Positions 9,530 through 18,338 of a DNA stretch of 64,000 nt are shown piece by piece (position 1 is the stretch's first letter; every line of letters starts with the position of its first letter). Origin of the DNA: Sulfitobacter noctilucicola. Its GTDB lineage: Bacteria > Pseudomonadota > Alphaproteobacteria > Rhodobacterales > Rhodobacteraceae. A program made the translations under genes and the position numbers. Location of the stretch: NCBI RefSeq assembly GCF_000622385.1, contig NZ_JASD01000008.1, positions 3,038,001 to 3,102,000 of the forward strand, given 5' to 3'. The notes under the pieces were generated by a model that was not told the origin of the DNA, ran no database searches, and saw only the letters and a list, made by a program, of their open reading frames with translations.

Positions 9530-11002
9530 ATGACTGCACTCACCCCCTTCGAATTTGCTGAAACGGACATTGACGCCATCGCAGGCCACAAGGGCCGGAT
9601 CGCTGTATTTGTTGACCCGGAGGGACGTCTGGACGCCGGTGCGCGGCGTGTCAACAAGCTGACGCGCGGCGCGTTGGCGCGTCTGGTCGAGGCGGAGGGT
9701 TTCGCCAAATCAAAGCCCGGCGATGCGCAGGTTCTGGCTTATCCGGCGGGATTGGCCGCCGATGCGGTGGATGTGGTGCACCTGCCGCGCAAGACTGATA
9801 AGGCCGCAGCCCGCAAGGCAGGCGCTTCATTGGCCAAATCCCGCAAGAAGGCAGATGTTCTGTTGCTGGCAGGCGGTGTTCGGCACCCCGCCGAGGTGGC
9901 TTACGGATTGATGATGCGTGACTATGCATATGAAGATCAGAAGTCCGAACCCAAAGAACGCGCGGGTGCGGTGACAGTGATGTGCAGCAAGCCGGACGAT
10001 GCGCGATCCGCTGCGGCCCCGTTGATGGCGGTTGCCGAGGGGGCCTTCATGACCCGCGATTTGATCAATGCGCCTGCAAATGTGCTGACGACGACTGAAT
10101 TCGCAAACCAGCTTGCAGAGATGAAAGCACTGGGCCTGAAGGTTGAGGTGCTGGATGAAGACGAGCTTGCAAAGCTTGGAATGCGAACGCTTTTGTGTGT
10201 TGGTCAGGGGTCTGACAGCCCGTCGAAAGTCGTCGTGATGCGGTGGGACGGTGGCACCAAAGGCACCGCACCGCTAGCGCTTGTCGGTAAAGGGGTGGTG
10301 TTTGACACCGGTGGTATCAGCCTCAAGCCCGGCGCGGGCATGGAAGACATGACCATGGACATGGGAGGTGCCGGTGTGGTTGCAGGTGTCATGCGTGCGC
10401 TGGCCCAGCGGAAAGCCAAGGCAAATGTGGTCGGTCTGGTCGGATTGGTCGAGAACATGCCATCGGGCAACGCGGTGCGGCCCGGCGATGTCATCAGATC
10501 AATGAAGGGTGACACGGTTGAGGTGATTAACACAGACGCAGAGGGTCGTTTGGTCCTGTGTGACGTCATGTGGTATGCGCAAGACCGCTTTGAACCCGCA
10601 GCGATGATCGATCTGGCCACACTGACCGGTGCAATTATTGTTGGGTTGGGTCATGAGAACGCGGGCGTGTTCTCGAACGATGACGCACTGTGTAACGCTT
10701 TCCTCAAAGCGGCAAAAACCGAAGGCGAGGGCGCTTGGCGGATGCCATTGGGGCAAGCCTATGACGATCTGCTGAAGAGCCGCATCGCTGATATGAAGAA
10801 TATCGGTGGGCGCGCGGCGGGGTCTGTCACTGCGGCTCAGTTCCTTCAGCGGTTTGTGAAGGATGGTGTGCCGTGGATCCACCTTGATATTGCCGGTGTT
10901 GCTTCGGTCAAATCAGAGACGGCGCTTGCACCGGCGGGTGCGACAGGTTGGGGCGTTGCCGCATTGAACCGGCTGGTCGCAGATAAGTTCGAGACGGACT
11001 GA
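9530..11002 (+). CDS. pepA: Leucyl aminopeptidase (M17 family)
   Basis: 490 aa, full length. Cytosolic di-metal aminopeptidase that removes N-terminal residues from peptides; some relatives also bind DNA in site-specific recombination. The diagnostic M17 motif NTDAEGRL lies at residues 334-341, and the upstream block VGKGVVFDTGGISLKPG carries further metal/catalytic residues. Another ATG five bases upstream stops after two codons, so 9530 is the start. It is divergent from lptF, and holC begins one base after its stop; the pepA-holC pair is widespread in Proteobacteria. Confidence 0.96.
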   Translation: MTALTPFEFAETDIDAIAGHKGRIAVFVDPEGRLDAGARRVNKLTRGALARLVEAEGFAKSKPGDAQVLAYPAGLAADAVDVVHLPRKTDKAAARKAGASLAKSRKKADVLLLAGGVRHPAEVAYGLMMRDYAYEDQKSEPKERAGAVTVMCSKPDDARSAAAPLMAVAEGAFMTRDLINAPANVLTTTEFANQLAEMKALGLKVEVLDEDELAKLGMRTLLCVGQGSDSPSKVVVMRWDGGTKGTAPLALVGKGVVFDTGGISLKPGAGMEDMTMDMGGAGVVAGVMRALAQRKAKANVVGLVGLVENMPSGNAVRPGDVIRSMKGDTVEVINTDAEGRLVLCDVMWYAQDRFEPAAMIDLATLTGAIIVGLGHENAGVFSNDDALCNAFLKAAKTEGEGAWRMPLGQAYDDLLKSRIADMKNIGGRAAGSVTAAQFLQRFVKDGVPWIHLDIAGVASVKSETALAPAGATGWGVAALNRLVADKFETD

Positions 11003-11003
11003 C

Positions 11004-11459
11004 ATGGGAGCGGCCTACTTTTACCATCTGACACGCAGGCCGTTGGTGGAAACACTGCGCATGCTGCTTGGCAAATCGTTGGAGAACGATTGGCGCGTTG
11101 CGGTGCGTGGTACCAACGCTGGCGGGTTACAGCAGCTTGATCAGGCCCTCTGGCTGGGACCCGAGGCGGAGTTTCTGCCGCACGGAATTGCCGATGGTGA
11201 GCATGATGCAGACCAGCCGGTTCTGCTGACCACAGCAGAGGCGGCAAACCGCCCGAATTGTCTGATGTCGGTGCACGGCGCAGCCGTCACCGCCGAAGAA
11301 GTCGGCGCGATGGAGCGGGTATGTGTGCTTTTCGATGGCGAGGATGAAGAGGCGCTGCAGACCGCACGTGGTCAATGGAAGACATTGAAGGATGCGGGGG
11401 CATCAGCCCAATATTGGTCCGAGGAATCGGGGCGTTGGGAGAAGAAGGCAGAGACATAG
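11004..11459 (+). CDS. holC: DNA polymerase III chi subunit
   Basis: 151 aa, typical length. Chi binds psi and the C-terminus of SSB, linking the clamp loader to SSB-coated DNA at the replication fork. The family is recognisable from the N-terminal FYHLTRRPLVETLRMLLGK, the central LWLGPEAEFLPHG, and the conserved late segment VLFDGEDEEALQTAR. Its start is one base beyond the pepA stop, so the two are surely co-transcribed. Alphaproteobacterial chi is somewhat longer at the C-terminus than in enterics, as here. Confidence 0.93.
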   Translation: MGAAYFYHLTRRPLVETLRMLLGKSLENDWRVAVRGTNAGGLQQLDQALWLGPEAEFLPHGIADGEHDADQPVLLTTAEAANRPNCLMSVHGAAVTAEEVGAMERVCVLFDGEDEEALQTARGQWKTLKDAGASAQYWSEESGRWEKKAET

Positions 11460-11482
11460 TGGCAGGGTGCGGCGCGCTGCAC

Positions 11483-12064
11483 CTACCGCGTCAGGATCAG
11501 TTCGCCACCTGTGATTTCAATGCGGCCCCAGCGTTGCAGATATCCCATTCCTAAAAGTGACTGCTCCATCTCGCCTTCGTTTACGACTGCGGGCACATCG
11601 CGGTCCATGACATTGCCAAGCGCCACCTGGTCAAGGCGGACAAAGGCCGTGCGCACTTCGCCATTTGCCGTATTGGCGCGGCCCAAATAGGCCAGATCAT
11701 CAGGGTCGATCCCAGCACGCTGGGCATCTTTTTGCGTGAGCACCATATCGGTGGCACCTGTGTCGACCACAAAGCGGATACTTGCATCGTTGATCTGCGC
11801 TGTAAGGTAGTAGTGTCCATCCCGCGCGCGGGGCACCGAAATCTGGTTGCTCCCTGAAACGCTCATCTGCGGACTGCGGGCATCGCGACTGATATCTTGC
11901 CACAGACCAACGGCGGCTGCACCGCCGATAAAGATCATTGCCCAGACGGCTGCATATTGCAGCGTTTTGTTCATCCCTTCGCGCCCCTGCATCAGGAACC
12001 AACCGCCTACCATGGCAAGTAGAACAATCAGATAGATCAGGTTTGCGATGTCGAAGTCGGCCAT
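11483..12064 (-). CDS. Membrane-anchored retropepsin-like aspartic protease (TIGR02281 type)
   Basis: 193 aa. The first ~20 residues are a membrane segment (IANLIYLIVLLAMVGGWFL), a second hydrophobic stretch lies near 37-55, and the C-terminal ~120 residues form a single retropepsin domain. The catalytic Asp is in VVDTGATDMVL, followed by a conserved LGRANTANG-like strand and LLGMGYLQRWG. One catalytic Asp per chain means the active form should be a dimer. In related proteins the domain faces the periplasm; that orientation and the substrate are not shown here. It converges on holC and is followed upstream by marC on the same strand. Confidence 0.85.
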   Translation of the reverse strand: MADFDIANLIYLIVLLAMVGGWFLMQGREGMNKTLQYAAVWAMIFIGGAAAVGLWQDISRDARSPQMSVSGSNQISVPRARDGHYYLTAQINDASIRFVVDTGATDMVLTQKDAQRAGIDPDDLAYLGRANTANGEVRTAFVRLDQVALGNVMDRDVPAVVNEGEMEQSLLGMGYLQRWGRIEITGGELILTR

Positions 12065-12114
12065 GCGTGCTCCTTGCGCTCTTTAGATCGATATAGGAGC
12101 GTTTTGGAGAAATG

Positions 12115-12750
12115 TCAGCCGGGGCCGGGACCGAAACCGAAGGCTGCTAGACCGTCAAGAACAAACTGGACGGAGAGGGCGGCAAGAAGCATGCCGAGGA
12201 CGCGGGTAATCACATCAATCCCCGTTTTGCCAATCAGGCGGTCCACATAACTGCTTGCCAACAGGATCAGTGCCATACCCACGAGCACAAGTGCAGTGAT
12301 AGACAGGACCATGACAAGCCCTTCGCCCCCCGGTTTTTCACCGATCAGAAGAATGATTGAGGCGATGGCACCCGGTCCGGCGATCAATGGTATGGCGAGG
12401 GGGAAAACCGAAGGGTCGTCGCTGTGGTCCTCTTCCTCGGTCCGGTCCTCGCGGCGCTTGGTGCGTCGTTCAAAAAGCATATCGAGGGCGGTCAGGAACA
12501 AAAGGATACCGCCTGCAATGCGGAACGCAGGCATGGAGATACCGACAAACCCCAACAGCGCCTCACCGAAGAACGCAAAAAGCGCCAACACAAAGCCCGC
12601 CACACAGACGGCCCGTATCGCGATACGCCGCCGCTGCGTGGGCGTCATACCGGTGGTCAGCGCCAGAAACAAAGGTGCGATACCAATCGGGTCGATCACC
12701 ACGAACATCGTGACAAGGGCGGTGATCATATACGCTGTGTCGAGTGTCAT
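12115..12750 (-). CDS. MarC-family integral membrane protein
   Basis: 211 aa with six predicted membrane segments, the size and topology of the MarC/UPF0056 family. Recognisable pieces are VVIDPIGIAPLFLALT near the N-terminus and LAIPLIAGPGAIASIILL in the middle, which resemble each other as in the two half-repeats of the family. A charged cytoplasmic loop (ERRTKRREDRTEEEDHSDD) separates the halves. The family was named for the E. coli marC locus but its function is unsettled; it has been suggested to transport small molecules. The gap 12751-12859 on its 5' side holds nothing I recognise. Confidence 0.88.
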   Translation of the reverse strand: MTLDTAYMITALVTMFVVIDPIGIAPLFLALTTGMTPTQRRRIAIRAVCVAGFVLALFAFFGEALLGFVGISMPAFRIAGGILLFLTALDMLFERRTKRREDRTEEEDHSDDPSVFPLAIPLIAGPGAIASIILLIGEKPGGEGLVMVLSITALVLVGMALILLASSYVDRLIGKTGIDVITRVLGMLLAALSVQFVLDGLAAFGFGPGPG

Positions 12751-12859
12751 AGACCGTTACTCAATTGCGGGCCGCGCCCAATTCATCTGTTGCAGAGCCG
12801 TTGGCCCCTCGATCAAAAAATGCCTAGCCTGATGCTATCAGGAGGATGAAGATTTTTCT

Positions 12860-14719
12860 TTAAGAAGATGCTTTTTCAAGTTTTTCTTCGGCTTGCATCC
12901 AGAGGCTTTCTGCGCGTTCCAGTGCGTCCATCACTTCGGCGTACTTCTTGTTCCACACCTCAAGCTCACCGACTTTGCCGTCCTCGTAAAGGGCAGGATC
13001 AGCGAGCTTTTTGGCGAGTTTGTCGCGCATTTCGTTGATCTTGGTGACGCGGGCCTCGGATTTGCGCACTTCGGAGCGCAGGCTGAGGATTTCATCGCGA
13101 CTGGCACGTTTTTCCTTGGGCTTTTCTTTGGGCTTGGCATTCTTGCTGACAGGTTTGGTCGGGGTCAGCAGCATTTTGCGATAAGACTCCAGATCGTCCT
13201 CATAAGGCGTGACCGTACCGTCAGAGACAAGCCAGAGCCTGTCAGCCACCATGCTGAGCAGGTGCATGTCGTGGCTTACAAGGATAACGGCACCTGAATA
13301 ATGCGTCAGCGCCTCGACGAGAGCTTCGCGAGATTCGATATCGAGGTGGTTGGTCGGCTCATCAAGGATCAGCAGGTGTGGAGCGTCGAGCGTGGCCAGA
13401 AGCAGCGACAAACGCGCCTTTTGACCACCCGAAAGACGGCCCACTTCGGTTTCGGCCTGATCGGGGCCAAGACCGAAGCCTGCCAGCTGGGCGCGGAGTT
13501 TCGAGTGCAGAATGCCGGGGCGGGCAGAGATCATATGCTGCAAAGGCGTTTCGTTCACATGCAGCTCGTCCACCTGATGCTGGGCGAAGAAACCGATACG
13601 CAGCTTGTTGGCGCGGATCGCTTTACCGCCCATCAAAACCAGACGGTCAGACAGAAGTTTCGACAAGGTGGATTTACCCTGTCCGTTTTTACCCAGAAGC
13701 GCGATGCGATCGTCCTGATCGATGCGCAGATTCAAGCGCGACAGAACGGGCGTGTCTTCAGTATAGCCGACAGCGCCGCCTTCGATGTGGATGATTGGCG
13801 GTGACAGCTCTTCCGGTTCGGGGAAGGTGAACACACGCTTTGCCGCTTGTTCGGGGCTGGCAATCATATCCATCTTCTCGATCATCTTGAGACGGGATTG
13901 CGCTTGTTTTGCTTTTGATGCCTTCGCTTTGAAGCGGTCAACAAAAGCCTGCATGTGGTCGCGGCGCGCCTGTTGTTTCTTGGCCATTGCGGCCTGCACA
14001 GCGCGTTGTTCGGCACGCTGGCGGGCGAACTGGTCATAGGGGCCTTGGTAAAACGTCAGCTTGCGCTCTTCGAGGTGGAGAATCCCGTTTACGGCACGGT
14101 TCAGCAAACCGCGGTCGTGGCTGATGATAATGACCGTATGCGGATACTTGGCGAGGTATTGCTCCAGCCAGATTGATCCTTCGAGATCGAGGTAGTTCGT
14201 CGGCTCGTCCAAGAGCAGAAGATCAGGCTGCGCAAAGAGCACGCCAGCAAGTGCCACACGCATGCGCCAGCCGCCTGAAAAGGCAGAACAGGGCATCTGC
14301 TGTTCTTCGGCGTCAAATCCCAAACCCTTGAGGATAGAGGATGCGCGCCCTTCGGCAGACCAGGCGTCAATATCGGCCAGACGGGACTGGATGTCAGAGA
14401 TGCGGCCAGGATCGGTCGCGGTCTCGGCTTCGGCCATCAGCGCGGCGCGTTCGGTATCCGCCTCGAGCACGGTATCGAGCAGAGATGTTTCGGACGAGGG
14501 GACCTCTTGGGCGACACCACCGATCTTGGCGCGGCTGGGCAAAGAGATATCGCCTGCGTCCAAACCTAATTCGCCCCGGATAATACGGAATAGGGTGGTC
14601 TTGCCCGCACCGTTGCGCCCGACAAGGCCCACTTTGTGACCTTCGGGAATGACGGCGGAAGCTTCCTCGAACAACGGGCGGCCTTCGACGGAGTAATTGA
14701 TTTCTGAGATGCGTAACAT
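12860..14719 (-). CDS. ABC-F family ATPase, YheS-like
   Basis: 619 aa with two ABC cassettes and no membrane segments, hence an ABC-F translation factor-type protein rather than a transporter. Walker A motifs are GRNGAGKTT (about 35) and GKNGQGKST (about 345); signatures are FSGGWRMR and LSGGQKAR; Walker B motifs LLLLDEPTN and LLILDEPTN follow each. The inter-domain linker (about 240-300, rich in Arg, Lys and Gln, with AKASKAKQAQSRLKM) matches the P-site interaction motif region of YheS. The C-terminal ~100 residues form a charged coiled coil. ABC-F proteins act on stalled ribosomes; the exact role of this one is not known. Confidence 0.9.
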   Translation of the reverse strand: MLRISEINYSVEGRPLFEEASAVIPEGHKVGLVGRNGAGKTTLFRIIRGELGLDAGDISLPSRAKIGGVAQEVPSSETSLLDTVLEADTERAALMAEAETATDPGRISDIQSRLADIDAWSAEGRASSILKGLGFDAEEQQMPCSAFSGGWRMRVALAGVLFAQPDLLLLDEPTNYLDLEGSIWLEQYLAKYPHTVIIISHDRGLLNRAVNGILHLEERKLTFYQGPYDQFARQRAEQRAVQAAMAKKQQARRDHMQAFVDRFKAKASKAKQAQSRLKMIEKMDMIASPEQAAKRVFTFPEPEELSPPIIHIEGGAVGYTEDTPVLSRLNLRIDQDDRIALLGKNGQGKSTLSKLLSDRLVLMGGKAIRANKLRIGFFAQHQVDELHVNETPLQHMISARPGILHSKLRAQLAGFGLGPDQAETEVGRLSGGQKARLSLLLATLDAPHLLILDEPTNHLDIESREALVEALTHYSGAVILVSHDMHLLSMVADRLWLVSDGTVTPYEDDLESYRKMLLTPTKPVSKNAKPKEKPKEKRASRDEILSLRSEVRKSEARVTKINEMRDKLAKKLADPALYEDGKVGELEVWNKKYAEVMDALERAESLWMQAEEKLEKASS

Positions 14720-14764
14720 GGCCGCGCTCTAGCAGACCCAAGCAGGTCATGCTAGCGGCATCGC

Positions 14765-15934
14765 ATGAAAAGAACACCGCCTCACCTGGGCACGCTGGTT
14801 GCGTTGACTGCCCTTACTGTATTGACGCTGAATATGTTCCTGCCGGCGCTGCCCGAAATGCAGAAAGCCTTTGGCGTGTCCGAGGCGGTGATGGGCCTTG
14901 CGATTTCGGGGTACATGGGAGCGGCTGCGGTCCTGCAACTGATTATCGGGCCGGTGTCCGACAGGCTGGGACGGCGTCCTGTCGCGCTGAGCATGCTGGC
15001 GCTTTATGTCGTGGCTTCAGTGATCTGCCTGCTGGCGCAGGACGTTCACGTGTTCCTGGGGGCAAGAATCGTTCAGGCGGTCGCCGTAGGCGGCGGAGTT
15101 CTGGCCTCCGCGGTCGTGCGTGACATGTTTGACGGGCGCGTTGCAGCGGCCAAGCTTGCGACTATCGCCTCGGCCATGGCGATCGCACCGATGCTGGCCC
15201 CGATGCTTGGCGGTGTGCTGACAAGCGTCATGGGCTGGCGCGCGGTATTTGTTGTCTATGCCGTCATCGGGACCGGTTTACTGGCGCTGATGTGGCACGA
15301 TCTGGGAGAGACGCAGGTCAAGACACCCGGCCAGCCGCCCGAGCGGATATCCGGCCTTTTAACAACACCCCTATTCTGGGCTTACGCCTTCTGTCAGGCA
15401 TTGGGAGTAGGGGCATTTTACGTCTTCCTGACAGGATCACCTTTCGTGGCTGTTGCGCTGTTTGGCCTCACGGCGGCGCAGGTCGGTCTAGGGCTCGGGT
15501 CAATCACAGGCGGTTTCATGTTGGGATCAGCAGTTTCCGCCCGATTGGTGTCACGCACTGGCCCCATGGCCCTTATTTTGACGGGTCGGCTTTTGCCGCT
15601 TGCCATCCTTTCTATCGGTTGGCTCTACTTTTCGTTGGGTGGGGATCAGGTGCTGGTTCTATTCGCTGCGACATTGTCGGTTGGATTCGGGAACGGGCTG
15701 ACACTTGCTAACGCCAATGCCGGTGCCTTGTCCGTGCGCCCCCGGCTTGCTGGGACTGCTGCAGGCGTGGCAGGTGCGCTTGCGCTGGCGATCGGGGCGG
15801 CACTGACTGCAGTGGCCACGGCGCTATTGAGCCTTGCTGCAACGCCGGAACGTTTGCTTTCGATGATGATCTGCGTGGTGTTTCTTTCGCTCATCGCGGC
15901 TCTGGCGGCGCGGCGGCTGGACAAGGACGTGTGA
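14765..15934 (+). CDS. MFS efflux transporter, Bcr/CflA family
   Basis: 389 aa with about 12 membrane helices. Family features are the N-terminal ALTVLTLNMFLPALPEM, the motif A region GPVSDRLGRRPVAL after helix 2, and the helix 4-5 segment with RIVQAVAVGGG. Bcr/CflA members export bicyclomycin, sulfonamides, chloramphenicol-like drugs or amino acids; the substrate cannot be read from the sequence. It is divergent from the ABC-F gene with a 45-bp gap, so the two may share a control region. The start at 14765 leaves only two residues before the first charged/hydrophobic segment, as usual for the family. Confidence 0.9.
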   Translation: MKRTPPHLGTLVALTALTVLTLNMFLPALPEMQKAFGVSEAVMGLAISGYMGAAAVLQLIIGPVSDRLGRRPVALSMLALYVVASVICLLAQDVHVFLGARIVQAVAVGGGVLASAVVRDMFDGRVAAAKLATIASAMAIAPMLAPMLGGVLTSVMGWRAVFVVYAVIGTGLLALMWHDLGETQVKTPGQPPERISGLLTTPLFWAYAFCQALGVGAFYVFLTGSPFVAVALFGLTAAQVGLGLGSITGGFMLGSAVSARLVSRTGPMALILTGRLLPLAILSIGWLYFSLGGDQVLVLFAATLSVGFGNGLTLANANAGALSVRPRLAGTAAGVAGALALAIGAALTAVATALLSLAATPERLLSMMICVVFLSLIAALAARRLDKDV

Positions 15935-16014
15935 AACGCGCGCGGGGACCTTTCCAATCGGTTTTTGCTATGGTAGGCGCGCGGCAATTGACACACCTTT
16001 AAACGGAGCATTCC

Positions 16015-16437
16015 ATGGCCCTCGAACGCACATTTTCCATCATCAAACCAGATGCAACAAAGCGCAACCTGACTGGCGCAATCGTCAAGAAATTCGAAGA
16101 CGCAGGTCTTCGCGTTGTAGCCTCCAAGCGCATCCACTTGAGCAAAGCGCAAGCGGGCGAGTTCTACAAAGTTCACGCCGAGCGTCCGTTCTATGACGAG
16201 CTTTGTGAATTTATGGCTTCTGCGCCAATCGTTGCTCAGGTTCTCGAAGGCGAAAACGCCATCGCGAAGAACCGCGAAGTTATGGGTGCCACAAACCCGG
16301 CAGACGCAGCAGCCGGCACGATCCGTGCGGAATTTGCTGAAAGTGTTGGCGAAAACTCTGTTCACGGTTCAGACGCGCCAGAGACAGCTAAAGAAGAGAT
16401 CGCATACTTCTTCTCAGGTCTTGAATTGGTCGGCTAA
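16015..16437 (+). CDS. ndk: Nucleoside diphosphate kinase
   Basis: 140 aa, exact family length. It moves the gamma phosphate from ATP to other NDPs through a phospho-histidine intermediate, balancing NTP/dNTP pools in the cytoplasm. Characteristic motifs are [15 protein letters not shown] at the N-terminus and the active-site [12 protein letters not shown] (His about 117). Codon usage looks strongly biased, as expected for a highly expressed gene. The Shine-Dalgarno is CGGAG about 8 nt before the ATG. A strong terminator lies just after the stop. Confidence 0.97.
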   Translation: MALERTFSIIKPDATKRNLTGAIVKKFEDAGLRVVASKRIHLSKAQAGEFYKVHAERPFYDELCEFMASAPIVAQVLEGENAIAKNREVMGATNPADAAAGTIRAEFAESVGENSVHGSDAPETAKEEIAYFFSGLELVG

Positions 16438-16449
16438 GCCGCTCTGAGC

Positions 16450-16854
16450 TTATTGCGAAACAGAAGGCCGCAGAGATGCGGCCTTTTTCTTTGAAGCCAC
16501 GCGGTTCAAATGCGTTTCCAACAGATCGACGTTTCGGGTTTTGGACCGCCAACCAATGTCGAAAATGTCACCTACGAGGGGGATCGAGCCGATCAACAGG
16601 TCTATCCCGCTGTTCATGCCCATCCGCGCAAGTGTTGGGGCAGGAACGCCCATGCGGTGCGATTCCTTGATAATGTAGGCCGAGGGGGCAAGAGCAAGCG
16701 CATCTCCGATGCCAGGCACGAGGCCAAGCACCGCGTCCCAACCAACCCGTACACCGACAATAGGCAGCCGAACTGCATTATCCATCCGGTTGGCCAAGCG
16801 GCGCAGTCGGTCAAGATCTTTTGCGTGGGGGTGGGGTGTGTTTTGCGTTTCCAT
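16450..16854 (-). CDS. DUF4112 domain protein
   Basis: 134 aa from the ATG at 16854 (METQNTPHPHAKDL); an ATG eight codons upstream at 16878 is possible. The body contains MDNAVRLPIVGVRVGWDAVLGLVPGIGDA and NSGIDLLIGSIPLVGDIFD, two Gly/Pro-rich amphipathic or membrane-associated helices typical of DUF4112. No function is established for the family. It is convergent to ndk, and its last codons overlap the ndk terminator hairpin, so the hairpin also encodes part of the C-terminus (KKAASLRPSVSQ). Confidence 0.8.
   Translation of the reverse strand: METQNTPHPHAKDLDRLRRLANRMDNAVRLPIVGVRVGWDAVLGLVPGIGDALALAPSAYIIKESHRMGVPAPTLARMGMNSGIDLLIGSIPLVGDIFDIGWRSKTRNVDLLETHLNRVASKKKAASLRPSVSQ
16466..16488 (+). 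terminator. ndk terminator embedded in the 3' coding end of the DUF4112 gene
   Basis: A perfect 7-bp stem (GGCCGCA 16466-16472, TGCGGCC 16477-16483) has a GAGA tetraloop and runs into five Ts, 28 bp after the ndk stop. On the opposite strand the stem is followed by TTCTGTTTCG, so it may weakly terminate leftward transcripts too. Confidence 0.88.
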
Positions 16855-16916
16855 AGAAAAGAAACGCGCGTCTTTCACATCAGTTCCCGCCGGAAAAGCA
16901 GAAGGGGGGCAAACCC

Positions 16917-17024
16917 TTACAAGCTTGCGTAATCCGTGAAGACCGGTGTCGGTGCTGGTTTGGGGGCTGATGCCTGCGACGCGGGAGCAGACGGAGCGGG
17001 TTTTGGTGCTTCTGAACGTGCCAT
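16917..17024 (-). CDS. Possible 35-aa Ala/Pro/Lys-rich peptide
   Basis: A short frame beginning MARSEAPKPAP and ending PVFTDYASL, nearly all Ala, Pro, Ser and Lys in the middle. GGAA lies about 8-10 nt before the ATG and codon choice is GC-rich like the neighbours, so it may be real. A longer frame in phase begins at 17099 but has no supporting features. I recognise no family; the low complexity makes a chance frame quite possible. It sits alone between the DUF4112 gene and the aldose epimerase gene on the same strand. Confidence 0.3.
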   Translation of the reverse strand: MARSEAPKPAPSAPASQASAPKPAPTPVFTDYASL

Positions 17025-17155
17025 CGGAGAATTCCTTATGCAGTGCCAGAGCCTTCTGTCCGGCTTGATCCTACAAGCATCGTACAAGGACGCGGCCAAA
17101 GCTGGGCGGAATTGCGGCGATAATGTGGCAGGGACAGATCCGATGCGCAGCGTCG

Positions 17156-18121
17156 TTAGTCAGGCGTCTTGATCTTGTAAGTTGTTACCTGTTTCCACGT
17201 CTCTCCAGGGGACACAGTAATTTGGGGGAACGCGGGTTGATGCGGCGCATTCGGCCACCCTTGCGGCTCAAGCGCGACGCCTGCGTAGGGGCGCAGATCA
17301 CGACCTTCCGAAAGGATGCCCGCTCGCTCCGGTAGGAAAGCGCCGCTATAGACCTGAAGGCCCGGCGCGGTTGTCGCGATCTCTAGCGTTGTGCCATCCG
17401 ATCCGGTCAGTGTGGCAGCGTGTTGAGGGTCAGCGCGATCTTTCGCAGCAAGGCAGAAGTTCACATCCAGAGCAGGGTCGAGTTGCAGGGGCACGGAGTG
17501 CCGGTAATCGAAATCCGTCTGTGCGACCTGAGAGATCTCACCTGTGGGCAGTGAATCCGGCCCCGTCGGCAAATACCTGTCGCCTGTCACCATCAAACGG
17601 TGCCCGCTGACATCTGCTAACCCGTCGAGGTTCCAGTAAGGGTGTGCCGCAATGTTTATCGGGGTAAGTTGGTCCGTTCGAGCAGTGATGGAAAGCGTCA
17701 GGGTGTCGTCGTTCAAGGCGTATTCTGCGGTCAAATGACGCTCACCCGGCAAGCCTTGATCTCCATCCCCGAGCGTAAGACCCAGCGCGACGGCAGTGGG
17801 TGACTGCGACAAGATCATCCAATCGCGCGCATGGATGCCATCGGGGCCGGAATGCAGACAGGTTTCGCCGTTCTCGTTACGGGGCATCTGATAGGTTTTG
17901 CCACGGATTGTGACGCGCCCGCCTTCAATTCGATTTGCGACGGGTCCGACAATCGCACCTGCGTAGACCGCGACTTGCTGATGATCGAGCGGGTCCGCGA
18001 ACCCAAGCACCAGATTGCGTTGTGACCGCCCGGCCCGAACTGCTGTAAGCGTGGCACCGCTCAGAAGGATCTCTGCGGTGAGACGTTCGGATGTGAGGGT
18101 GATGGAAGCTGGCGCAGACAT
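17156..18121 (-). CDS. galM: Aldose 1-epimerase (galactose mutarotase family)
   Basis: 321 aa from the ATG at 18121 (MSAPASITL). The frame extends 40 codons upstream but that stretch is not family-like. It interconverts alpha and beta anomers of hexoses in the cytoplasm. Family features are GPVANRIEGGR (substrate-binding Asn-Arg), TCLHSGPDGIHARDW with the catalytic-type His, NIAAHPYWNLDG with the second His, and the C-terminal GVALEPQGWPNAPHQPAFP containing the catalytic Glu. It is the last core gene before the island boundary at 18.3 kb. The physiological sugar is not evident from its neighbours. Confidence 0.9.
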   Translation of the reverse strand: MSAPASITLTSERLTAEILLSGATLTAVRAGRSQRNLVLGFADPLDHQQVAVYAGAIVGPVANRIEGGRVTIRGKTYQMPRNENGETCLHSGPDGIHARDWMILSQSPTAVALGLTLGDGDQGLPGERHLTAEYALNDDTLTLSITARTDQLTPINIAAHPYWNLDGLADVSGHRLMVTGDRYLPTGPDSLPTGEISQVAQTDFDYRHSVPLQLDPALDVNFCLAAKDRADPQHAATLTGSDGTTLEIATTAPGLQVYSGAFLPERAGILSEGRDLRPYAGVALEPQGWPNAPHQPAFPQITVSPGETWKQVTTYKIKTPD

Positions 18122-18303
18122 GCGATGACCGTCGCGTGAAACGGCTTGGGGTTCAAGCATTCGGATGGTGAAAGACGGGATGTTGATAATGGAGAGGAGA
18201 CGGGTTCCCAGTTTTGAAACATTCCAGAACCTGTGCGCCATACACCCTGTAATTACTGCAATCTGGTGCAGCCAATAACCTTTGCCGGCTGCAAAGAAAA
18301 GGG

Positions 18304-18338
18304 AAAATGGCTCCGACGGTAGGGATCGGAGCCATTTT
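18304..18338. repeat. Distal att copy of island A (tRNA-Asn 3' end) within a perfect inverted repeat
   Basis: Bases 18305-18328 repeat, in direct orientation, 24 bp found again at 29558-29581; 21 of these bases (18308-18328) are the 3' end of tRNA-Asn as at 44238-44258. This is the expected footprint of integration into a tRNA gene and marks the left end of the accessory block. The copy also lies in a perfect 13-bp inverted repeat (18304-18316 and 18326-18338, 9-nt loop) because the island side begins GAGCCATTTT. The hairpin with flanking A/T tracts could act as a bidirectional terminator between the epimerase gene and the island. Confidence 0.8.

Noticed and set aside
12296-12832. A 178-aa rightward frame opposite marC
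   Set aside because: Ser/Arg/Ile-rich antisense product of a membrane protein gene, with no start signal or family.
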